Assembly: GCF_031157375.1 (NCBI RefSeq)
Contig: NZ_JAVIFV010000001.1
Coordinates: 992,001 to 1,056,000, forward strand
Length of the DNA: 64,000 nucleotides
Source of the DNA: Sphingosinicella sp. LHD-64
GTDB lineage: Bacteria; Pseudomonadota; Alphaproteobacteria; Sphingomonadales; Sphingomonadaceae
Direction: 5' to 3'
The translations under genes were made by a program, and so were the position numbers. Positions 29,129-38,753 of this stretch are shown here, piece by piece; position 1 is the stretch's first letter, and each line of letters opens with the position of its first letter. The notes beneath the pieces were generated by a model that had not been told where the DNA came from, made no database searches, and saw only the letters and a list, made by a program, of their open reading frames with translations.

Positions 29129-30811
29129 TTAACAAGCCGTATCCGCCCCGCTCGTCACCGCCCCCTGCGAGGCCGAGCCGACGAGGCGGGCGTATTTGGC
29201 GTAAGCACCTGTGCTTTCACCGGTTTCCCGAAGCGGCGCCGGATCGCGCGAGGCGAGATCCGCGTCGGTTTCGATAACCCGCGCCTCGACGTCGATGACG
29301 ATCCGGTCGCCGGTCTTGAGCCGCGCGATCGGCCCGCCTTTCGCCGCTTCCGGCGCGATATGGCCGACCATGAAGCCGTAGGTCGCGCCCGAGAATCGCC
29401 CGTCGGTGACGAGCGCGACGGTGTCGCCGAGCCCGCGCCCCTGGATCGCGGCGGTGATCGCCAGCATCTCGCGCATGCCGGGGCCGCCGACCGGCCCCTC
29501 GCCGCGGATCACGACGACATCGCCATGGTCGATCTCGCCATGGGTGACCGCGTCGAAACAGGCCTCCTCCCCCTCATAGACCCTGGCCGGCCCTTCGTGC
29601 CGCAGCCGCTCGTGGCCGGCGAGCTTCACCACGCAGCCGTCCGGCGCGATGTTGCCGTAGAGGATGCCGAAACCGCCGCGCGCTTTCCGCGGCCTCTCGG
29701 CGGAGAGGATCACCTCCTGCCCCGGCGTTTCCGCCGCGCCCGCAAACAGCTCGAACAGGCTCCGGCCGGTCACGGTCGGCGTGTCGGTAATGAGCCCGCC
29801 GTCGATCAGCCGCCGGCCGAGCAAGGCCGAGCCACCCGCTTCGCTCATGTCGGGTGCCATGAAGCGGCCGCCGGGCTTCAGGTCGGCGATCACCGGCGTG
29901 GCGCGGCTGACCTCGTCGAACAGGTCGATGTTGAACTGGTCCGAGGGGATTCCCGCTTCCCGCGCGATGGCGAGGAGATGAAGGACGAGATTGGTCGACC
30001 CTGCCGTCGCGGTGCCCGCCACGGCCGCGTTGCGCAGGCTTTCCGGCGTGATCAGGCTGCGCGCATTGCGGCCGGCGTTGAGCGCCTCGACCAGAATGCG
30101 CCCGGCTTCTTCGGCCGCCTTCGGCTTGTCGGGATGGGTCGCCGGGATGTCGTTGAGGCCGGCGGGCGAGAGGCCGAGGAAGGTCATCGCCAGCGCCATC
30201 GTGTTGGCGGTGAACTGGCCGCCGCAGGCGCCTGCGCCCGGGCAGGCCGCCTTCTCGACCGCGAGCAGGCCGGCATCGTCGAGCGTGCCGGCGCTGTGCG
30301 CCCCGATCGCCTCGAACACGTCCTGGATGGTGAGCTTCTTCTCGCCCAGCCGCCCCTGCATGATCGAGCCGCCGTAAAGGATGACGCTCGGCACATCGAG
30401 CCGCGCCGCCGCCATCGCCGCGGCGGGAATGGTCTTGTCGCAGCCGACGATGAACAGCACCGCGTCGAGCGAATGGCCGCGCACCGCGAGCTCGGCCGAA
30501 TCGGCGATGGCCTCGCGGCTCATCAGCGAGGCGCGCATACCGCGCGTGCCCATCGAGATGCCGTCGGTGACGACGATCGTGTTGAAATCGAACGGCGTCG
30601 CCCCCGCTTCGATGATGCCGCGGCGGGCATGTCCGGCAAGGTCGCGCAGGTGCATGTTGCAGGGCGTGACGTTTGACCAGGTGTTGACGATCGCCACCAT
30701 CGGCTTCGCCATCGCTTCGTCGTCGAGCCCGGTGGCGCGCAGCATCGCGCGGGCGGCGGCACGCGCCGGGCCGCCCTTCATCTCGTCGGAAGGCAAATGA
30801 TCTTGGGACAT
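29129..30811 (-). CDS. ilvD: dihydroxy-acid dehydratase
   Basis: 560 residues. It dehydrates the dihydroxy acids of the Val/Ile pathways. Iron-sulfur Cys residues are in [16 protein letters not shown] and [12 protein letters not shown]; the C-terminal [17 protein letters not shown] block is typical. It lies 10 bases after thrC, so it is the last gene of thrA-thrB-thrC-ilvD and would share the Thr/Ile attenuator. ilvC and the other Ile/Val genes follow in a separately attenuated unit. Confidence 0.97.
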   Translation of the reverse strand: MSQDHLPSDEMKGGPARAAARAMLRATGLDDEAMAKPMVAIVNTWSNVTPCNMHLRDLAGHARRGIIEAGATPFDFNTIVVTDGISMGTRGMRASLMSREAIADSAELAVRGHSLDAVLFIVGCDKTIPAAAMAAARLDVPSVILYGGSIMQGRLGEKKLTIQDVFEAIGAHSAGTLDDAGLLAVEKAACPGAGACGGQFTANTMALAMTFLGLSPAGLNDIPATHPDKPKAAEEAGRILVEALNAGRNARSLITPESLRNAAVAGTATAGSTNLVLHLLAIAREAGIPSDQFNIDLFDEVSRATPVIADLKPGGRFMAPDMSEAGGSALLGRRLIDGGLITDTPTVTGRSLFELFAGAAETPGQEVILSAERPRKARGGFGILYGNIAPDGCVVKLAGHERLRHEGPARVYEGEEACFDAVTHGEIDHGDVVVIRGEGPVGGPGMREMLAITAAIQGRGLGDTVALVTDGRFSGATYGFMVGHIAPEAAKGGPIARLKTGDRIVIDVEARVIETDADLASRDPAPLRETGESTGAYAKYARLVGSASQGAVTSGADTAC

Positions 30812-30821
30812 GTCGGTTTAC

Positions 30822-32114
30822 TCAGGCAGCCGTGGGTTCGTGGTGCGGTTGGAGGGCATGGGCAAGCGCGTCAAGGCTTGCCGGGATGGAGATGCTCGAC
30901 GCGGCGCGATCCAGTATCGCGGCAAGCGCCGGCGGCGGCGCGATCGGCCGGCCGATCAACGGCTCGACGGTTTCCGCGAACTTATAGGGATGCGCCGTCG
31001 CCGCGGCGATCCAAGTGACCTCGTCGCGCAATCGATCGGAGAGCCGCGCATAGGCCTCGGCCGCCGTCGCGCCATGCGGGCACCAAACATAGCCGCTGGT
31101 CTCATATTCGGCGCGGATGCGATCCCGGATCTGATCGTCCGTCACCAGCTCGACGCCGAGCTTGCGCTGCTCGGGCGGCAAAGCGGCGACCCGCTCGAAA
31201 TTGCTCGGCGCACCGACGTCCATCGCATTGGCAATGGTCGCGATTGAAGCGCGCGGCGCGTAGACGCCCGTCGCCTTCCAGTCCGCGAGCGTGCGATTGG
31301 CGTTGGTCGCGAGCAGGATCGGGCGGATCGGAAAGCCCATCGCCCGGGCGTAGAGCGCCGCGAAACCGTGGCCGAGATTGCCGCTCGGGATGATGAAGCC
31401 GACATCCTTGCCAGTTGCCCGCTTCGCCTGGACCGCAGCGTGGGCCAGATAAGCGATCTGCGGCAGCAGACGGCCGATATTGATCGAATTGGCCGAAGTC
31501 AGGTTGTGAGCCTCGGTCAGATCGGCATCGGCGAAGGCGGCCTTCACCAGCCGCTGGCAGTCGTCGAAATCGCCCTCGACCTCCAGCGCCCGCACCGGAT
31601 CGTCCCAACACGAGAGCTGCAGCGCCTGAAACGGCGAGACCCGCCCCTTGGGATAGAGAATCACGGCCCTGACAGCGCTCCGTCCCTCCGCCGCACAACC
31701 GACGGCGCCACCGGTGTCGCCGGAGGTCGCGACCAGCACGGTAAGCGGATCCGCCGGATCGCCGATCCGGTCGAAACAGGCGAGCAGGAAGCGGGCGCCG
31801 AAATCCTTGAAGGCCCCGGTCGGCCCATGGAACAGTTCCAGCGCGTGCAAGCCCGATGCGACCGGGACCAGCGGCGCGGGGAAATCCAGTGCCTCGGCGC
31901 AGATGCTCGGCAATTCCTTCGCGAGCGCATCACCCGCAAAGAACGGCGCGAGGATCGCCGCCGCAAATTCCGACAGCGGCAGATCCGCGTCGATCGCTTG
32001 CGGCATAGTTTCCGGCAGGTAGAGCCCGCCATCCGGCGCGGCGCCGGCGCGGATCGCTGCGCCGATCCCGACCGCCGGTGCCCGCCCGCCCGTGCTGACA
32101 TAGCGCATGCTCAT
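30822..32114 (-). CDS. thrC: threonine synthase
   Basis: 430 residues from ATG 32114, overlapping the thrB stop (ATGA); an ATG two codons later is also possible. A PLP enzyme that makes threonine from O-phosphohomoserine. Lys in PTGAFKDFGARF binds PLP; VATSGDTGGAVG and IPSGNLGHGFA bind the phosphate. Length and motifs fit the enteric ThrC class. Confidence 0.97.
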   Translation of the reverse strand: MSMRYVSTGGRAPAVGIGAAIRAGAAPDGGLYLPETMPQAIDADLPLSEFAAAILAPFFAGDALAKELPSICAEALDFPAPLVPVASGLHALELFHGPTGAFKDFGARFLLACFDRIGDPADPLTVLVATSGDTGGAVGCAAEGRSAVRAVILYPKGRVSPFQALQLSCWDDPVRALEVEGDFDDCQRLVKAAFADADLTEAHNLTSANSINIGRLLPQIAYLAHAAVQAKRATGKDVGFIIPSGNLGHGFAALYARAMGFPIRPILLATNANRTLADWKATGVYAPRASIATIANAMDVGAPSNFERVAALPPEQRKLGVELVTDDQIRDRIRAEYETSGYVWCPHGATAAEAYARLSDRLRDEVTWIAAATAHPYKFAETVEPLIGRPIAPPPALAAILDRAASSISIPASLDALAHALQPHHEPTAA

Positions 32115-33064
32115 GCCGCCGCCGAAACCGGGACGGTGCGCTCCAGCCGCGCGCCCGGCGAATCGACCGGGGCGCGATAGGCGCGCGCGTCGAGGCCGGC
32201 CTCGCGGAACGCCGCGGCCATCGCGGCTTCCACCCGGTCCGCATCGGCGGCGAGCGCCCACGCGAATACCGAAGGCCCCGAGCCCGAGAAGGAGCAGCCG
32301 AGCGCGCCGGCGCCCAGCGCCGCCGCCTTCACCTGCGGCAGCGCCGGCAGCAGATGCTGGCGCTGCGGCTCGACCAGCACATCCTCGAGGCCGGCGCGAA
32401 TGAGGCCCATGTCGTTGCCGACGCAGCCGGCGACGAAGGCCGCGAGCCGCCGCGAATGCTCGACCGCGACGCGCATCGGCACCTCGCCCTTCAGCAGCTT
32501 GCGCGCCGCGCGCGTCTCCACCTTCGCAGAAGGATGAAGCAGCACGGCAACGAGACCGGAGGGGGCGGGCAGGCGCTGGACGAAGTCTGGCTCCTCGCGC
32601 GCGGCGAGGACGAGGCCGCCGAGCAGGCTCGCCATCACATTGTCCCAGGGCGGCGGATCGGAGGACACCCGCTCCCCCTCCAGCGCGAAGGGCAGCAGCT
32701 CCTCATGCGCATAGGGCCGAGGCAGAAGCGCGTTGACCGCGACCGCTGCAGCGACCGCCGAGGCGGCCGATCCACCCATGCCGGCGCTCACCGGCACGCC
32801 CTTGTCGATGTCGAGTCGCACGCCGAAATCGGCGCCCGCCGCGTCGAGAAGCGCCTGCGAGGCGGCGAGCGCGGTGTTGCGCTCGACCTCGGCCGGCAGG
32901 CTGGACACGAGACCGGAGACGGCGCCGAGCCGGACGCCGGGCCGCGCCTCGCGCGCCGCGGTCACGCGGTCGCGGACGGCATCGAAGGCCTGGCCCAGCA
33001 CGTCGAAGCCGACACCGACATTGCCGATGCTCGCCGGCGCGCTCGCCATGGATCGTTCACGCAT
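32111..33064 (-). CDS. thrB: homoserine kinase (GHMP family)
   Basis: 317 residues from ATG 33064, with GAGGAG 7 bases upstream; a GTG at 33079 overlapping the thrA stop is the alternative. It is the GHMP-kinase type (ASIGNVGVGFDVLG, then PVSAGMGGSAASAVAAAVAVN for ATP binding, and GCSFSGSGPSVFAW). It is not the APH-like homoserine kinase common in Alphaproteobacteria. It phosphorylates homoserine for ThrC. Confidence 0.95.
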   Translation of the reverse strand: MRERSMASAPASIGNVGVGFDVLGQAFDAVRDRVTAAREARPGVRLGAVSGLVSSLPAEVERNTALAASQALLDAAGADFGVRLDIDKGVPVSAGMGGSAASAVAAAVAVNALLPRPYAHEELLPFALEGERVSSDPPPWDNVMASLLGGLVLAAREEPDFVQRLPAPSGLVAVLLHPSAKVETRAARKLLKGEVPMRVAVEHSRRLAAFVAGCVGNDMGLIRAGLEDVLVEPQRQHLLPALPQVKAAALGAGALGCSFSGSGPSVFAWALAADADRVEAAMAAAFREAGLDARAYRAPVDSPGARLERTVPVSAAA

Positions 33065-33075
33065 CACGCCGCTCC

Positions 33076-34818
33076 TCACGCGCTGAGCTTCAACGGCGCG
33101 GCCTGCGCCTCGGCGGCAAGCCGCCGCTGCAGGTCCATGACGTCGCCGAACACGGCCGCCGCCGTCGGCCAGCGCCCCGCGCCCTTACCATAGACGGCAT
33201 GGACCCGGCCATCGCCCTGGCGGACCAGGAAGCGGTTCTCCTCGTTGACCGCGCCGGCCAGCGGATGATCCGCCGGCAGCGCCTCGACGCGTACCGAGGC
33301 CTCCACCGAGCCGTCGGCCTTGAGCACGCAGCGCCCGACCTGCTTCAGCACCTTGCCCTCGGCAAGCGCGGCGCGCACCGCTTCGGCATCGACCTGCCGC
33401 AGCGAGTCCTTCGCGATCTTTGACGGCGGCAGCGCGACGCCGAAGGCGCGGCGCACGAGCAGCGACAGCTTGTCGGCCGCATCATGTCCGTCGACGTCGG
33501 TCGAGGGGTCCGCTTCGGCGAAACCCAACCGCTGCGCCTCGGCCACGGCATCATCGAAGGCGACGCCTTGGGCCAATTGGCTCAGCAGGAAATTGCACGT
33601 GCCATTCATCACACTCTCGACGGCGACCACGCCCTCGCCCCGGAGCCGCTCGAGCGTCTCCAGAACCGGCGTCCCGCCGCCCACCGCCGAAGAGTAAGCG
33701 AGGCTCGCCTCGCCCGCTTCGGCGCAGGCATGGAGCGCGTCGTAATGGCCGGCGAGCGCCGCCTTGTTCGCCGTCACGACATGGACGCCGCGTTTCAGCG
33801 CCCTGCACATGATGTCGGCCGGATAGTCGGCGCCGCCGATCGCCTCGACCAGCAGGTCCGGCTCCGCGCGCAGCGCGACGGCGAGATCGTCGGTATAGGC
33901 CTCGTCGCCATAGCGCTCCCGCCCGTCGGGATTGCGGACCAGCACCGGGCCGACCTCGAACAGGTCCGGCCGCTGCTGGAGATAAGACAGCACCCCTGCC
34001 CCGACCGCACCGCAGCCCAGCAGGGCGACGCGCAGCTTCGGGAACTGGAGCGGCACCTCGCGCCGCGCCGGCAGCGCGGCGATCACCGTCGCCTCGTGAT
34101 GGCCGATCGCGGCGATCTCGATCGTGATCCCCTCCGCCCTGGCCGCATCGATCGCCTTGGGCTGGATCAGCCCCTTGCTGGCCCCGGCGGCGAGCTCGTA
34201 GGAGAGCGCGCCGTAGCGCTCGGCATTGGGATGGACCGCCGGATCCTGCGCGTAGACGCCGTCCACATCCTTCAGTAGCCGCACCCGCTTCGAGCCCAGC
34301 CGGCCGGCGAAGAAGACGGCGGACAAATCGGTCCCGCCGCGGCCCAGCGTCACCACGCCATACTCGGCATGGCCCGCGGTGAAGCCCGGCACCACGACCA
34401 CGTCATGATCGCTGAGCTTCGCGTTGACCGCATCGGCGTCGAGGCCGGTCAGGTTGGAATCGAGCGGCGCGCCCTCGGCCACCAGCCCCATCTCGTCGGG
34501 ATCGAGCACCCAGGTGCGTACCCCCATGCGGTTGAGCGCCAGCCCCATCAAAGCCGCCGAATGGAGTTCGCCGACCCGCGCCAGCCGGGCGACGAAGGCG
34601 GGCGCCGGATCGCCGCCGACCCGGTTGGCTTGGGCGAGCAGCGCATCGGTCTCGCCGGCGATCGCGGAAACGACGGCGACGACCTTCTCGCCGTCGCGGA
34701 TGTGGCGGTACACTTCCTGCGCGCAGGTCCGGTAATCGTCCTCGCATTCGAGCACCGAGCTGCCGAATTTGAGGACGCAGAGCTTGCGCTCCGGTTCGCT
34801 TTGATCCTGTCCATCCAT
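33076..34818 (-). CDS. thrA: fused aspartokinase-homoserine dehydrogenase lacking the ACT region
   Basis: 580 residues from ATG 34818. Residues ~12-245 are an aspartokinase catalytic domain (KFGSSV, SAIAGETDALL, TLGRGGTDLSAVFFA, DVDGVYAQDP). Residues ~262-570 are homoserine dehydrogenase (LLGCGAVGAG, TANKAALAGHYDAL, NGTCNFLLSQ, VDGHDAADKL). Enteric ThrA is ~820 residues because two ACT regulatory domains join the halves; here the kinase passes into the dehydrogenase within about 17 residues. Loss of threonine feedback is an inference. The kinase motif is KFGSSV rather than KFGGTS, as in ProB-type kinases. First structural gene behind the Thr/Ile leader. Confidence 0.9.
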   Translation of the reverse strand: MDGQDQSEPERKLCVLKFGSSVLECEDDYRTCAQEVYRHIRDGEKVVAVVSAIAGETDALLAQANRVGGDPAPAFVARLARVGELHSAALMGLALNRMGVRTWVLDPDEMGLVAEGAPLDSNLTGLDADAVNAKLSDHDVVVVPGFTAGHAEYGVVTLGRGGTDLSAVFFAGRLGSKRVRLLKDVDGVYAQDPAVHPNAERYGALSYELAAGASKGLIQPKAIDAARAEGITIEIAAIGHHEATVIAALPARREVPLQFPKLRVALLGCGAVGAGVLSYLQQRPDLFEVGPVLVRNPDGRERYGDEAYTDDLAVALRAEPDLLVEAIGGADYPADIMCRALKRGVHVVTANKAALAGHYDALHACAEAGEASLAYSSAVGGGTPVLETLERLRGEGVVAVESVMNGTCNFLLSQLAQGVAFDDAVAEAQRLGFAEADPSTDVDGHDAADKLSLLVRRAFGVALPPSKIAKDSLRQVDAEAVRAALAEGKVLKQVGRCVLKADGSVEASVRVEALPADHPLAGAVNEENRFLVRQGDGRVHAVYGKGAGRWPTAAAVFGDVMDLQRRLAAEAQAAPLKLSA

Positions 34819-34854
34819 CGTCGTGTCGCTTTCGTGTCCTGGGCGGCAGGCATG

Positions 34855-34887
34855 AAAAAACCCGCTCGCCGGTGTCGGGGAGCGGGT
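34855..34887 (-). terminator. attenuator terminator before thrA
   Basis: Minus strand ACCCGCTC pairs with GAGCGGGT around a 12-base GC-rich loop and is followed by TTTTTTC. It lies between the leader stop (34920) and thrA (34818). Confidence 0.88.
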
Positions 34888-34919
34888 CGGTGAAACTCTC
34901 AGGTTTCTGGGCCTCAAGA

Positions 34920-35042
34920 TCAGCCGCTACCGCCCCGCTTTCGGGTGGTGGTAATGGTAATGATCGTGGTGGCGAGGCGCGCGACAAGGCCCTCGCCGTT
35001 GCCGGCAAGGCCAAGGTCCCGGAACTGTGCAGCCGTCAACAT
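34920..35042 (-). CDS. threonine/isoleucine leader peptide (thrL-like)
   Basis: The peptide ends ...LATTIITITTTRKRGGSG: nine consecutive Thr or Ile codons close to the end, followed by an Arg/Lys/Gly tail, a near copy of the design of enteric ThrL. The start is uncertain: in-frame ATGs at 35060, 35051 and 35042; 35042 (40 residues) has GAGGG about 11 bases upstream. A short hairpin (CCGGCC/GGCCGG) precedes it in the transcript. Stalling at these codons would prevent formation of the following terminator when threonyl- or isoleucyl-tRNA is scarce. Confidence 0.85.
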   Translation of the reverse strand: MLTAAQFRDLGLAGNGEGLVARLATTIITITTTRKRGGSG

Positions 35043-35100
35043 CGGTGCCATTTCCCTCATCGCCGCAAGCCGGCCCGCGTGGCCGGTTCGCTTGCCCTTA

Positions 35101-35130
35101 AGCATGGAGACGAGAACGGCTATCCGTCAA
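35101..35130 (-). promoter_or_regulatory. candidate promoter of the thr-ilvD operon
   Basis: Minus strand TTGACG (35125-35130), 18-base spacer, CATGCT (35101-35106). Its start point would lie upstream of the leader peptide and downstream of the REP-like repeat. Confidence 0.45.
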
Positions 35131-35186
35131 CCGCCTTAATTTTCGGTGTCGGGACGGTTCACGATGATCGCGTGACTGCCGCCTCT

Positions 35187-35278
35187 CGTCATTCCGGCGA
35201 AGGCCGGAATCCACCTTCCTTCAATCCGCTGATCTAGAAGAAGAAAAACTGGATCCCGGCCTTTGCCGGGATGACGAC
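35187..35278. repeat. REP-like palindromic repeat pair
   Basis: Two imperfectly matching palindromes, ATTCCGGC-gaag-GCCGGAAT and ATCCCGGC-cttt-GCCGGGAT, face each other ~40 bases apart, and the outer ends GTCAT/ATGAC pair too. It is of the same kind as those at 46869 and 47762. It separates the thr and proBA operons and could stop transcripts running through. Confidence 0.75.
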
Positions 35279-35351
35279 GGGAGCCTGACGGTTTCGGCAA
35301 GATTCGCACGCTGAGTGGCTAATCTTTGGAAGATCTTCCTACGTCAAATGT

Positions 35352-36593
35352 TCACGGCCGGGTCTGCCCGGCGCCCCGTACAACATATTTGAACGTCGTG
35401 AGCTGTTCCGGGCCGACCGGTCCGCGGGCGTGGAGGCGGCCCGTGGCAATGCCGATTTCGGCGCCGAATCCGAACTCGCCGCCGTCCGCGAACTGGGTCG
35501 AGGCGTTGCGGATGACGATCGCGCTGTCGACTTCTCTGAGGAAGCGTTCGGCGGCCGCATCATCGGCCGCGACGATCGCCTCGGTGTGGCCCGAACCATA
35601 GCGCGCGATGTGCGCCATCGCCGCGTCGAGGCCGTCGACGACGCGCACGGCGAGGATCGGCGCGAGATATTCCCGGCCCCAGTCGTCCGCGTTCGCCGCG
35701 GCCATGTCCGGCACGATTCTCCGCGCCGCATCGTCCCCGCGCAACTCGCAGCCGCCGGCCTGCAAGGCTCCGGCGATGGGGGGCAGTAGAGCAGCGGCCG
35801 CGGCGTGATCGACCAGCAAACATTCGGTCGCGCCGCAGACCGAGGTGCGCCGGAGCTTCGCATTGACGACCACGTCCAGCGCCATCGCCGGGTCGGCCGA
35901 GGCGTGCAGATAGGTGTGGCAGATGCCCTCGAGATGGCCGAGCACCGCGACCCGCGCCTCGCGTTCCACCCGCTCGACCAGCGCCCTGCCGCCGCGCGGG
36001 ATGATGAGGTCGATCACGCCGCCGAGGCCCTGCAGCATCAGCCCGACCGCCGCCCGGTCCTCGGTCGGAACGAGCTGCACACTCGCCGCCGGCAGCCCTG
36101 CCTCGGCGAGACCGGCGGCGATCGCGGCGTGGAGGGCGAGGCAGGTGCCGAGCGCGTCCGATCCGCTGCGCAGGATCACCGCATTGCCGGCGCGCAGACA
36201 GATCGCGGCGGCGTCGGCAGCAACGTTGGGCCGGCTTTCGAAGATCATGCCGATGACGCCGATCGGCGTTGCGACCCGCGCAATGTCGAGCCCGTTGGGC
36301 CGCCGCCAGCGCGCCAGCTCCCGCCCGACCGGATCGGGCAAGCCGGCCACCGCCTCGACGCCGGCGGCGACGCCCTCCAGCCGCCCGGGGTCGAGTCGCA
36401 GGCGATCGACCAGCCCGCTCGCTTTCGCGACATCCTCGGCATTGGCGGCCAGGATCGCTGCGGCTTGCGCACGAATATGCCGGGCGGCGGCCCGAATCGC
36501 CTCGGTCCGCGTCTCGGCGGAAGCATCGCGCAACACGGCCGCCGCAGTCCGCGTGGCGGCGCCCATCGCCAGCATGTCTGTGTCCAGCGTCAT
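35352..36593 (-). CDS. proA: gamma-glutamyl phosphate reductase
   Basis: 413 residues. It reduces glutamyl phosphate to the semialdehyde on the proline route. Motifs: [41 protein letters not shown], and the catalytic Cys in [12 protein letters not shown]. Its ATG overlaps the proB stop (ATGA). Confidence 0.97.
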   Translation of the reverse strand: MTLDTDMLAMGAATRTAAAVLRDASAETRTEAIRAAARHIRAQAAAILAANAEDVAKASGLVDRLRLDPGRLEGVAAGVEAVAGLPDPVGRELARWRRPNGLDIARVATPIGVIGMIFESRPNVAADAAAICLRAGNAVILRSGSDALGTCLALHAAIAAGLAEAGLPAASVQLVPTEDRAAVGLMLQGLGGVIDLIIPRGGRALVERVEREARVAVLGHLEGICHTYLHASADPAMALDVVVNAKLRRTSVCGATECLLVDHAAAAALLPPIAGALQAGGCELRGDDAARRIVPDMAAANADDWGREYLAPILAVRVVDGLDAAMAHIARYGSGHTEAIVAADDAAAERFLREVDSAIVIRNASTQFADGGEFGFGAEIGIATGRLHARGPVGPEQLTTFKYVVRGAGQTRP

Positions 36594-37747
36594 GATCCCA
36601 GCATCACCAGATCGTCGCGATGGATCAACGCGTCCGGCCCCGCATAGCCGAGGCGGGCTTCGATCCCCTTGCTCGACGCCCCGGCGATCGTCCGCACTTC
36701 GTCAGCCGTATAGGCGCAGATGCCGCGCGCGATCTCGGCGCCGGCGAGGGTGCGGACGGTCAGGCAGGAGCCGCGCTCGAACGCGCCCTCGACTGCCGTC
36801 ACGCCGGCCGGAAGCAGGCTCTTGCCGCCGGCCAGCGCCCGCGCCGCGCCATCGTCGACGACGAGTGTGCCCGCCGTCTCCAGCGTGCCGGCGATCCACT
36901 GCTTGTAGGCCCGCGCCGGCGATCCGTGCGCCCCGAACGCAGTGGCCCGGGCGCCTTCGGCCAGCAGCCGGAGCGGATGATGCTCATGCCCGGCCGCGAT
37001 GAGGGTGGCGCAGCCGGCACCGCCCGCGATCCGCGCGGCGACGATCTTGGTGCGCATCCCGCCCGATCCGACCCCGGCCGCGGCAGCCCCGCCGGCATGG
37101 GCCTCGATCGCACCCGTCACATCGGCGACATGCGGGATATGGACGGCCGCGGGATCGTGGCGCGGGTCGCCGGTGTAGAGGCCGTCGACATCGGAGAGCA
37201 GCACCAGCAGATCGGCGCGCAGCATCTGGGCGACGCGTGCCGAGAGCCGGTCATTGTCGCCATAGCGCAGCTCGTCGGTGGCGACGCTGTCATTCTCGTT
37301 GATCACCGGCAGCGCACTCTGGGCGAGCAGCACCTCCATGGTGGCGCGGGCGTTGAGCCAGCGGCGGCGCTTCTCGCTGTCCTCGAGCGTGAGCAGCAGC
37401 TGTGCCGTCGGAACATCGTGCGGCGCCATTGCCGCGTCCCAGGCCTGCATCAGCATCGTCTGACCCGCTGCTGCGGCCGCCTGCTTGTGGTCGAGCCGCG
37501 CCGAGCGCCTGAGCCCGAGCTTCCCCCGCCCCAGTGCCACGGCGCCCGAGGAAACGACGATCACCTGCTTGCCCTCGGCCCTCAGCGCCGCGATGTCCGC
37601 CCCGACGCTCGCCAGCCAGCCCACCCGCGCGGCATCGCCGCTGTCGCCGATCAGCAGCGAGGACCCGATCTTCACGACGATTCGCCGCGCGGCCTTCAGC
37701 AGCCGCGCGGGCTCAGACGCGGCGGCTGTCCCTCGCTCCATCGCCAT
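36590..37747 (-). CDS. proB: glutamate 5-kinase
   Basis: 385 residues from ATG 37747 (GAGG 5 bases upstream); the TTG at 37771 would add the ribosome site. An amino-acid kinase domain ([54 protein letters not shown]) is followed by a C-terminal PUA domain (residues ~295-380), as in full-length ProB. Proline inhibition is expected because the long form is kept. No leader peptide is visible before it, unlike its neighbours. Confidence 0.97.
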   Translation of the reverse strand: MAMERGTAAASEPARLLKAARRIVVKIGSSLLIGDSGDAARVGWLASVGADIAALRAEGKQVIVVSSGAVALGRGKLGLRRSARLDHKQAAAAAGQTMLMQAWDAAMAPHDVPTAQLLLTLEDSEKRRRWLNARATMEVLLAQSALPVINENDSVATDELRYGDNDRLSARVAQMLRADLLVLLSDVDGLYTGDPRHDPAAVHIPHVADVTGAIEAHAGGAAAAGVGSGGMRTKIVAARIAGGAGCATLIAAGHEHHPLRLLAEGARATAFGAHGSPARAYKQWIAGTLETAGTLVVDDGAARALAGGKSLLPAGVTAVEGAFERGSCLTVRTLAGAEIARGICAYTADEVRTIAGASSKGIEARLGYAGPDALIHRDDLVMLGS

Positions 37748-37794
37748 GCGAACCTCGGTCTGGCGCCGCAACGAACCCGGCGCGGGGGCGGCTC

Positions 37795-37826
37795 TTGACA
37801 GCGTGGGGCGCCCTTGTCAGCCTAAA
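37795..37826 (+). promoter_or_regulatory. possible promoter of the Phe/Tyr-leader aromatic operon
   Basis: TTGACA at 37795-37800 is an ideal -35. The best -10 candidates (CCTAAA at 37821 with a long spacer) are weak. It lies 60 bases upstream of the leader start in the proB-divergent region. Confidence 0.4.
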
Positions 37827-37862
37827 AGCGACGGCGACAGGTCCGTCGGCAGGAGCATCACC

Positions 37863-37952
37863 ATGAGCACAGGGCTTTGCATCCGCACCCCCTCCGCGCT
37901 GGTCGGCCGCTCCTATTTTATCGGCTCGTTTATCGGCCGGTACGCCTATTGA
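37863..37952 (+). CDS. phenylalanine/tyrosine leader peptide
   Basis: A 29-residue frame from ATG 37863 with AGGAG 8 bases upstream. Residues 18-29 read YFIGSFIGRYAY: three Tyr and two Phe codons in the last 12, spelled TAT-TTT-...-TTT-...-TAC-GCC-TAT. It precedes the chorismate mutase-aroA-pheA-aroC-aroB-aroE operon, which supplies Phe and Tyr. A hairpin overlaps the final codons and the stop, so a ribosome at the Tyr codons would occlude it. Confidence 0.8.
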   Translation: MSTGLCIRTPSALVGRSYFIGSFIGRYAY

Positions 37953-37962
37953 GGCGTGCCGG
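37937..37962 (+). promoter_or_regulatory. hairpin spanning the end of the Phe/Tyr leader
   Basis: CCGGTACGCC pairs with GGCGTGCCGG (ten pairs, one G-U) around TATTGA, the loop holding part of the last Tyr codon and the stop. No U-run follows, so it is not a plain intrinsic terminator. A second hairpin (GCTGC...GCAGC, ~38000-38031) lies before the ribosome site of the next gene. Confidence 0.6.
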
Positions 37963-38045
37963 AGACCCGATTCAACCTTCCCGACCATCCGAGCTGATCC
38001 GCTGCCGACGCCCCGAACAGGCCGGGCGCAGCGACGAGGACCGAA

Positions 38046-38753
38046 ATGCCTCAGACCGACACCGATACGCCCGCCGCGGGCGCCCGCGATCTGGCCGAAA
38101 TCCGCGCCGAGATCGACCGAATCGACGATACGTTGCTCGAGTTGATCGAGCGCCGCCTCTCCCACGTCCTCGCTGTCGCCGAGGTGAAGCGCAGCGCCGC
38201 CGCCACCGCCCTGCTGCTCCGCCCGGACCGCGAGGAGGCGGTGCTGAACCGTCTCGCCGACCGCGCCGCGGCGCTGCGCCACGACACGATCGCCGTGCTC
38301 TGGCGCGAGCTGATGGGCGTCAGCCTGCAGGCGCAGCGGCGCACCGAGCTCGTCCTCCACGCCGCGCGCCAGCCGATCCGCGTCACCGACGCGACCCGCC
38401 AGCGTTTCGGCTGCGCCGCGCCGATCGTCATCGCGACCGAGGCGCACGAGGCGCTTGAGGCCGCGCGCTCCCGCGAGGCGATCGCCGTGGTCGAGCTCGA
38501 CGCCCAGAGCCGCTGGTGGGCCGAACTGTTCCAGGACCCCGATCTCGTCATCTTCGACCGGGTGATGGCCGGGGAGGAGACGCTGGCGCTGACCATCGGC
38601 CGGCTCACCGGCGACAGCCTGCTCGGCGGCGTTACCTACCCGATCGTCAGCGACGTGACCCTCCAGCAGCGCACCATCGCCGGCGCGGACATCCGCCCGC
38701 TCGCCGCCTGCGGGCATCTCAGGCTCTGCATCGCCCGGGAGCCGCGGGCATGA
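38046..38753 (+). CDS. chorismate mutase (AroQ class) with unknown C-terminal domain
   Basis: 235 residues. Residues ~15-100 are an AroQ-type helical chorismate mutase ([34 protein letters not shown]). Residues ~105-235 form a second domain starting [26 protein letters not shown], known from other alphaproteobacterial chorismate mutases but without a clear function; it is not an ACT domain. It is the first enzyme gene behind the Phe/Tyr leader, and its stop overlaps the aroA ATG. Confidence 0.88.
   Translation: MPQTDTDTPAAGARDLAEIRAEIDRIDDTLLELIERRLSHVLAVAEVKRSAAATALLLRPDREEAVLNRLADRAAALRHDTIAVLWRELMGVSLQAQRRTELVLHAARQPIRVTDATRQRFGCAAPIVIATEAHEALEAARSREAIAVVELDAQSRWWAELFQDPDLVIFDRVMAGEETLALTIGRLTGDSLLGGVTYPIVSDVTLQQRTIAGADIRPLAACGHLRLCIAREPRA

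Noticed and set aside
33076-34818. thrA as a broken gene
   Set aside because: The frame is uninterrupted, both catalytic domains keep their motifs and it is coupled to thrB; a domain-trimmed but working enzyme is more likely.
35187-35278. CRISPR array
   Set aside because: Only two facing palindromes without regular spacers; these are REP-like elements.
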